From UBA7378 sp049611805 (lineage in GTDB: Bacteria > Pseudomonadota > Alphaproteobacteria > RS24), in assembly GCA_049611805.1 (NCBI GenBank), contig JBMZAX010000001.1, forward strand, positions 127,476-191,475: a stretch of DNA of 64,000 bases, given 5' to 3'. The stretch's first letter is position 1. Each line of letters starts with the position of its first letter. The position numbers and the translations under genes were made by a program. The notes beneath the pieces are model-generated. The model saw only the letters and a program-made list of their open reading frames with translations. It was not told where the DNA came from and made no database searches. This document shows positions 63,949 to 64,000 of this stretch, one piece after another.

Positions 63949-64000
63949 ATGTCGAAAGAGAAATTTGAGCGTAACAAGCCGCATTGCAACATTGGAACGA
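63949..64000 (+). CDS. tuf: Elongation factor Tu, N-terminal fragment at window edge
   Basis: The first 17 codons (MSKEKFERNKPHCNIGT) match the invariant N-terminus of EF-Tu, just before the GHVDHGKT P-loop. The gene is cut only by the window boundary. An AAGG ribosome site lies before the ATG. The preceding tRNA-Tyr and tRNA-Gly genes are the usual neighbours of tuf, and the three probably share a transcript. Confidence 0.95.
   Translation, partial: MSKEKFERNKPHCNIGT

Noticed and set aside
63709..63984. A 91-codon minus-strand ORF across tRNA-Gly
   Set aside because: Its middle is the antisense translation of the tRNA gene (GIEPSSSAWKAVALPLSYT), a well-known artefact, and it also runs into the tuf start.

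Overview
The window looks like core chromosome of a free-living alphaproteobacterium of moderately high GC. The case rests on conserved arrangements: carA-carB-greA, YqeY-dnaG-rpoD, a class II (plant-type) DAHP synthase, a primase lacking most of its zinc ligands, single-chain MetH, and a tRNA-Tyr/tRNA-Gly/tuf cluster at the right edge. The order within the class cannot be fixed from the sequence alone. Genes are tightly packed, with many 1-4 nt same-strand overlaps and several overlapping convergent 3' ends. I see no prophage, insertion sequence, CRISPR array or integron.

Layout. 0-11 kb: dnaE2 (probably the end of an imuA-imuB-dnaE2 mutagenesis cassette), trxB, an ELM1-family protein, an Lrp/AsnC regulator with a palindrome in front of it, then greA-carB-carA on the minus strand behind a leader that encodes a small upstream ORF. 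11-16 kb: the YqeY-dnaG-rpoD macromolecular-synthesis cluster, panD and a CAU tRNA (probably tRNA-Ile2). 16-19 kb: an amidohydrolase and a CobW/COG0523 metallochaperone whose reading frame ends inside the tRNA anticodon. 19-22 kb: a two-subunit sodium:solute symporter with an EF-hand-like loop, plus a small membrane protein. 22-26 kb: an unassigned protein, EttA, and the MlaA/MlaC lipid-transport pair. 26-31 kb: an ArsR-methyltransferase fusion, metF and metH, overlapping or abutting as one methionine/SAM-cycle operon, preceded by an operator-like palindrome. 31-40 kb: 5-oxoprolinase, a TerB/DnaJ-like protein, rpiA, gor, a DUF374 acyltransferase-like protein and DAHP synthase. 40-45.5 kb: nadE, gltX, cimA, psd. 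45.5-54.9 kb: an RND efflux pair, tRNA-Gln, a DUF1330 protein, a flavin/Fe-S oxidoreductase and gamma-glutamyltransferase. This block separates psd from pssA, which are usually neighbours. 54.9-64 kb: pssA, trhO, a GST-like protein, an alkyl sulfatase, a nitronate monooxygenase-like protein divergent from a thiolase, DUF3237 and dual-CDGSH proteins, rlmB, tRNA-Tyr, tRNA-Gly and the start of tuf.

Functional themes: replication and transcription housekeeping; one-carbon/methionine metabolism under a probable SAH/SAM-sensing regulator; glutathione metabolism spread over several loci (5-oxoprolinase, Gor, GGT, GST-like); envelope lipid synthesis and trafficking (Psd, PssA, MlaA, MlaC, DUF374). 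No complete undescribed system is evident. The points most worth a second look are the carA leader ORF with an embedded terminator-like hairpin, the CobW frame ending in a tRNA anticodon beside its amidohydrolase partner, the EF-hand-like loop in the symporter, the ArsR-methyltransferase operator, and the split psd/pssA pair.
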